64,000 bases of DNA, taken from NCBI GenBank assembly GCA_024628785.1, contig CP102404.1, positions 682,001-746,000 on the forward strand, in the 5' to 3' direction. A program made the position numbers and the translations under genes. The DNA is from Fusobacteria bacterium ZRK30 (GTDB lineage: Bacteria > Fusobacteriota > Fusobacteriia > Fusobacteriales > Fusobacteriaceae). The notes beneath the pieces are model-generated. The model worked only from the letters and a program-made list of their open reading frames with translations, had not been told where the DNA came from and did no database searches. Shown one piece after another: positions 60,203-64,000 of this stretch. The first letter of the stretch is position 1. Every line of letters begins with the position of its first letter.

Positions 60203-61187
60203 ATTTTATATATTGGGAGTTACCCATAAGGATCTTACTTTAAAAGAGAGGGAAGCATTTATAAAGGGCGGTCCTAAAAAAATAATGGAAAGCCTGGTAG
60301 AAGATGAAATTGTTAAAGGTTATGTTTTACTTGAGACCTGTCTTAGGGTTGAGATCTATATGGAATCTGAAAATATAGAGCTGGTAAAAGAAAAATTTAA
60401 TATAGGACCTCTGTTTGTTAAAAAAAGCGGGATCGAAGCTGTAAAATATTTATTTGACGTAGTCTGTGGGTTTAATTCTATCATAAAGGGGGAAGATTCT
60501 ATCTTATCCCAGGTGAGAAATAGTTTTTTAAACGGGCTGGAGGAAAAACGCACTACTAAAACCTTAAATGTTATTTTTAATAAAGCTATTGAGGTGGGTA
60601 AAAAATTCCGTCATAGGAGTCAGGTTTCAAAGAATGCTATGTCCTTAGAAGCAATAGCTTTAAAATTTATAAAGGGACACTTTGAGAACTTAGATGATAA
60701 GAGGATATTCATAGTAGGAACGGGAGAAATGGCCATAGCTATACTCAATATATTTACTAGAAATAACATAAATAATATTGTCATGACAAACAGGAGCCGT
60801 ATAAGGGTATTGGAATTAAAGGAGAAGTATGATATAGATATAGTTGATTTTGACGACAGATATTCTGAGGTAGAAAAATCAGATATAATTATCAGTGCAA
60901 CTTCTGCACCTCATGCTGTATTGTTGGAGAAAGAGATAAAAGGGTTGGACCTGGAAAGGGAAAAAATATTTTTAGATCTGGCAGTTCCAAGAGATATAGA
61001 TCCATGTATTGAAGCTTATCCAAATATAAACCTCTATAATTTGGATCATCTGTGGGATGTAGTCAGGGGCAATGAAGAAAAACGAGAGAAACTTTTAAAG
61101 GAATACAAGTATATATTAGAGGATCAAATAAGGAATTTATTAAAATATTGTGAATATAAAGGGGATTTAAGATGCAAAAGAAGATAA
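60189..61187 (+). CDS. hemA: Glutamyl-tRNA reductase, short form
   Basis: The 332-residue protein reduces glutamyl-tRNA to glutamate semialdehyde. The catalytic Cys51 lies in LETCLRVEIY (usual TCNRTE), followed by GEDSILSQVR, VGKKFRHRSQVSKNAMSLEA and the NADPH domain IFIVGTGEMA. It ends at about 332 residues; most bacterial HemA have over 400, with a C-terminal dimerisation helix pair that is mostly absent here. The start ATG follows GAGGTG inside cobD. No hemL follows in this window. Confidence 0.92.
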   Translation: MQLNKFYILGVTHKDLTLKEREAFIKGGPKKIMESLVEDEIVKGYVLLETCLRVEIYMESENIELVKEKFNIGPLFVKKSGIEAVKYLFDVVCGFNSIIKGEDSILSQVRNSFLNGLEEKRTTKTLNVIFNKAIEVGKKFRHRSQVSKNAMSLEAIALKFIKGHFENLDDKRIFIVGTGEMAIAILNIFTRNNINNIVMTNRSRIRVLELKEKYDIDIVDFDDRYSEVEKSDIIISATSAPHAVLLEKEIKGLDLEREKIFLDLAVPRDIDPCIEAYPNINLYNLDHLWDVVRGNEEKREKLLKEYKYILEDQIRNLLKYCEYKGDLRCKRR

Positions 61188-62071
61188 TTATTGGAACTAG
61201 AGCAAGTATTTTAGCAGTGGCTCAGGCGGAACTGACTAAAAAAATGTTGTTAGATAGCTGTGATAATTTAGAAGTGGAAATAAAAAAAATTATTACCAGT
61301 GGAGATAAAGATCAGAGGACCAACTGGAATAAAGATAATAAATCCCTTAAGGATATGTTTGTAAAGGAGATTGAAAGAGCACTGCTAGATGGAGAGATCC
61401 ATCTAGCAGTACACTCTATGAAGGATATGCCAGCTGTGTCTCCTAAGGGACTTACAGTAGGAGCTGTCCCAATGAGAGAAGATAACAGGGACATTATAAT
61501 AACTAATTCAGGAGCTACTTTAGATGAATTACCACAAGGTGCAGTAATAGGGACCAGTAGTTTGAGGAGGGTAGAGAGTATCAGAAGCTTGAGACCTGAT
61601 CTGGTAATAGAACCTATCCGTGGAAATATCCATACCAGAATAGAAAAATTGAAAAATGAGAATTTTGACGGGATCATCCTTGCCTACGCAGGGTTAAAAA
61701 GAGTTGGGTTAAAAAACCTGGCTACTGAAATATTTGAACCCAAAAGAATAATGCCGGCACCGGCTCAGGGAGCACTATGCATCCAGTGCAGGGAAGATGA
61801 TAACTTTACATTGGAACTCTTGGATAAGATAAATCATAGGGAAACCAGCTTAGTTATCGATGCAGAGAGGGAGTTTTCTAAGATATTTGGTGGAGGGTGT
61901 ACTACTCCTATGGGGTGCCATGCAACTATAGATGGAGAGAGTATCAAGATACAGGGGATGTATTTCCATGGAGATAAGATCTATAAAGATGAGATAACTG
62001 GAGACAAAAAGAATGGAAAAGAACTGGCTGTAAAATTAGCTGAGATGATTAGGGGGCAGATAGATGGGTAA
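61172..62071 (+). CDS. hemC: Hydroxymethylbilane synthase
   Basis: The 299-residue enzyme polymerises four porphobilinogens. IGTRASILAVAQAE, HSMKDMPA, IGTSSLRR, RGNIHTRIEKL and the dipyrromethane Cys243 in GGGCTTPMG are conserved. Overlaps hemA by 16 bases and the next gene by 8. Confidence 0.96.
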   Translation: MQKKIIIGTRASILAVAQAELTKKMLLDSCDNLEVEIKKIITSGDKDQRTNWNKDNKSLKDMFVKEIERALLDGEIHLAVHSMKDMPAVSPKGLTVGAVPMREDNRDIIITNSGATLDELPQGAVIGTSSLRRVESIRSLRPDLVIEPIRGNIHTRIEKLKNENFDGIILAYAGLKRVGLKNLATEIFEPKRIMPAPAQGALCIQCREDDNFTLELLDKINHRETSLVIDAEREFSKIFGGGCTTPMGCHATIDGESIKIQGMYFHGDKIYKDEITGDKKNGKELAVKLAEMIRGQIDG

Positions 62072-63521
62072 GGTTTATATAGTGGGAGCAGGCCCTGGAG
62101 ATTTAGAATTATTGACATTAAAGGGTAAAAGATGTGTAGAAGAAGCTGATTGCATTGTCTATGACAGACTGGTAAATCCTCAAATACTATCTTTAGCTCA
62201 AACAGGATGTGAATTGATATATTTAGGGAAAGGTAATACTGAAGGCGGCGTTATCCAGGATGAGATAAACAGAACTATAGTAGAAAAAGCTATAGAGGGT
62301 AAAACAGTTACAAGATTAAAGGGAGGAGATCCTTTTGTATTTGGTCGTGGAGGAGAAGAGATCTTAGCTCTAAATGAAGCTGAAATAGAATTTGAAGTGG
62401 TTCCTGGGATCACATCTTCTATATCTGTACCATCTTACTCTGGAATACCTGTTACTCACAGAAATATAGCTCGTTCATTTCATGTGTTTACAGGACATAC
62501 CTCTAAAGAGGGAACTTGGCATAACTTTGAAGCTATTGCTAAGTTAGAAGGAACTTTAGTATTTTTAATGGGAATTAAAAATTTAGACCTGATAGCCGGT
62601 GATCTGATTAAATATGGAAAGTCTCCTACAACTCCTGTGGCTATAATAGAAAAAGGTAGTACAAGTAAACAGAGGGTAGTAGAGGGGACATTAAAAACTA
62701 TTGTTGAGATAGCCAGGGAAGAAAAGGTTGTACCACCTGCAATTATAATTATTGGAGAGGTAGTAAACTTAAGGTCTGAATTCAATTGGTTTGAAAAATT
62801 ACCGTTATTTGGTAAAAATATACTAACTACAAGAGATTATAAAAAATCTGTAGAGTTTGCCTACGAAATAGAAAAATTAGGGGGGAAAGCTACAGTATTG
62901 CCTCTTATAAATATAGAGCCTTTAGATATTGAATTGGATATAAAAGATGCTAAAGCAATATTATTTAACAGCCAGAACGGGGTAAAAACTTTCTTTGAAA
63001 AATTAGAGGATGTCCGTGTCCTGGGAGATAAAAAAATAGGTGTAGTAGGGATCAAAACCTATGAGGAGTTATTAAAACATAGGATTAAACCTGATTTTAT
63101 GCCTGAAAAGTATCTGGGAGAAAGGTTAGCAGAAGAGAGTGTTAACTTTACAAAAGAAGGGGATAAAATCCTATTTATAACATCGGACATTTCACCTGTT
63201 AAGACAGAGGAATGGTCTGAAAAGATGGGTAGAAGATTTGTAGCTACCAGGATATTTAAAACAGAAAAGGTAATAACGACTGATATAGATGATAAAATAA
63301 AAGAAGTAGATATGATTACTTTTTTAAGTTCATCAGCAGTAGATGCATATATAGAGAGTTTAGGAGATAAGAAACATAACCCTGATATAAAGATAGCATC
63401 TATAGGTAAGATGACAACAAAAAGTATCGAAAGTTATGGTTTGGAAGTAGAGATTGAGGCTAAGACTTCTACAGCACAAGGTTTATTAACAGAGGTTAAA
63501 AATTATTATACTAACTTATAA
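62064..63521 (+). CDS. cobA-hemD: Fused uroporphyrinogen-III methyltransferase / uroporphyrinogen-III synthase
   Basis: The 485-residue protein joins two enzymes. Residues 1-240 are the SUMT (CobA) domain: YIVGAGPGDLELLTLKGKRC, YDRLVNPQIL, RLKGGDPFVFGRGGEE and PGITSSISVPSYSGIPVTHR. Residues 250-485 are HemD: LLTTRD-like NILTTRDYKKSVEFAYEIEKLGG, LFNSQNGVKTFF and FLSSSAVDAYIESL. It cyclises hydroxymethylbilane and then methylates C2 and C7 to precorrin-2, steering the product to corrin and siroheme. The fusion is common in Clostridia and Fusobacteria. Confidence 0.95.
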   Translation: MGKVYIVGAGPGDLELLTLKGKRCVEEADCIVYDRLVNPQILSLAQTGCELIYLGKGNTEGGVIQDEINRTIVEKAIEGKTVTRLKGGDPFVFGRGGEEILALNEAEIEFEVVPGITSSISVPSYSGIPVTHRNIARSFHVFTGHTSKEGTWHNFEAIAKLEGTLVFLMGIKNLDLIAGDLIKYGKSPTTPVAIIEKGSTSKQRVVEGTLKTIVEIAREEKVVPPAIIIIGEVVNLRSEFNWFEKLPLFGKNILTTRDYKKSVEFAYEIEKLGGKATVLPLINIEPLDIELDIKDAKAILFNSQNGVKTFFEKLEDVRVLGDKKIGVVGIKTYEELLKHRIKPDFMPEKYLGERLAEESVNFTKEGDKILFITSDISPVKTEEWSEKMGRRFVATRIFKTEKVITTDIDDKIKEVDMITFLSSSAVDAYIESLGDKKHNPDIKIASIGKMTTKSIESYGLEVEIEAKTSTAQGLLTEVKNYYTNL

Positions 63522-63537
63522 CAAAGGAGAAGAGTAA

Positions 63538-64000
63538 ATGTTTAAAAGACACAGAAATTTAAGAAAAACAGCTGGAATTAGAAAATTAGTGAGAGATGTA
63601 TATATAAGTGTTGATGATTTGGTATATCCAATATTTTTAGAGGAAGGAACAGGGATAAGAACTGAGATATCTTCTATGCCGGGGCAGTACAGAATGTCAC
63701 TGGATATGTTAGATGCAGAGTTAGATACATTGAATGAATTAGGAGTTAATTCGGTATTATTGTTTGGAATCCCTTTGGAAAAAGACTGTGTTGGAAAAGA
63801 AGCATATAATGATACTGGTATTGTGCAAGAGGGAGTTAGACAGATCAAGAGACATTCACCTGATATGGTAGTTATAACTGACGTTTGTATGTGTGAGTAT
63901 ACTTCTCATGGTCACTGTGGTATCATAGATGAATCTGGGGTTATAAACGATACTACTATTGAATATATGGCAAAGATTGCTTTATCCCATGCAAAAGCTG
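63538..64000 (+). CDS. hemB: Porphobilinogen synthase, cut by the window end
   Basis: ATG at 63538 after AAAGGAG, open to the window end (154 codons seen). MFKRHRNLRKTAGIRKLVRD, SVDDLVYPIFLEEG, SMPGQYRMSLDML and the zinc-type Cys set VCMCEYTSHGHCG identify HemB. It condenses two 5-aminolevulinate into porphobilinogen. Its place after cobA-hemD closes the gap between hemA and hemC steps. Confidence 0.95.
   Translation, partial: MFKRHRNLRKTAGIRKLVRDVYISVDDLVYPIFLEEGTGIRTEISSMPGQYRMSLDMLDAELDTLNELGVNSVLLFGIPLEKDCVGKEAYNDTGIVQEGVRQIKRHSPDMVVITDVCMCEYTSHGHCGIIDESGVINDTTIEYMAKIALSHAKA

Overview
The window is AT-rich, low-GC bacterial DNA with strong AGGAGG-type ribosome binding sites, anaerobe-type genes (class III ribonucleotide reductase nrdD/nrdG, anaerobic cobalamin pathway with CbiK/CbiD/CbiG) and Na+-coupled amino-acid carriers. 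I infer an anaerobic member of the Fusobacteriota (Ilyobacter/Propionigenium/Psychrilyobacter-like). This rests on gene content and base composition, not on a database search.

Positions 1 to about 13.2 kb are an accessory region that looks like an integrated mobile element or phage/plasmid remnant without structural genes. It opens with a fragment of a type I restriction specificity subunit, followed by a two-gene minus-strand unit that pairs an HEPN (R-x4-H) protein with a PUA/EVE-like protein carrying a membrane segment and coiled coil; this is the best candidate for an undescribed defence system. Next come a SAP-domain membrane protein and a cleavable CI/LexA-type repressor. The repressor is divergent from an array of tiny genes, with a three-copy operator set lying over a near-consensus promoter. 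The array contains a hairpin repeated four times between genes, tiny membrane proteins, an internally duplicated protein and a truncated copy of a nearby gene. A replication-initiator-like protein followed by a nested inverted-repeat region, and a large serine recombinase at the right end, complete the element. A 33-bp direct repeat, which forms a terminator hairpin, lies beyond the recombinase and could mark the boundary.

From 13.2 to 46.8 kb the region is housekeeping chromosome: tRNA-Leu, adenine deaminase, two tandem dicarboxylate/amino-acid symporters, a dihydrolipoamide-dehydrogenase-like flavoprotein, a K+ channel, an esterase, an ABC transporter whose permease seems to have lost a segment, and an AGCS symporter. 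Then come three tandem copies of a tRNA-Gly/tRNA-fMet pair, a RodA/FtsW-TetR-MetQ-like overlapping gene group, nrdD/nrdG with NrdR-like boxes and a duplicated structured intergenic element, DNA polymerase IV, an M18 aminopeptidase, a two-component system whose kinase may start at ATT, and assorted enzymes and transporters.

From 46.8 kb to the end lies one very long plus-strand tetrapyrrole operon. It begins with a promoter, a cobalamin riboswitch and an intrinsic terminator, followed by an exported CbiK-like chelatase, a BtuCDF/FecBCD-type importer, cbiC-D-E-T-L-F-G-H-J-B, cobD, hemA, hemC, a cobA-hemD fusion and hemB, which is cut by the window end. Most neighbours overlap or lie within a few bases. 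It therefore links glutamyl-tRNA to uroporphyrinogen III, precorrin-2 and the corrin ring under one B12-sensing switch.
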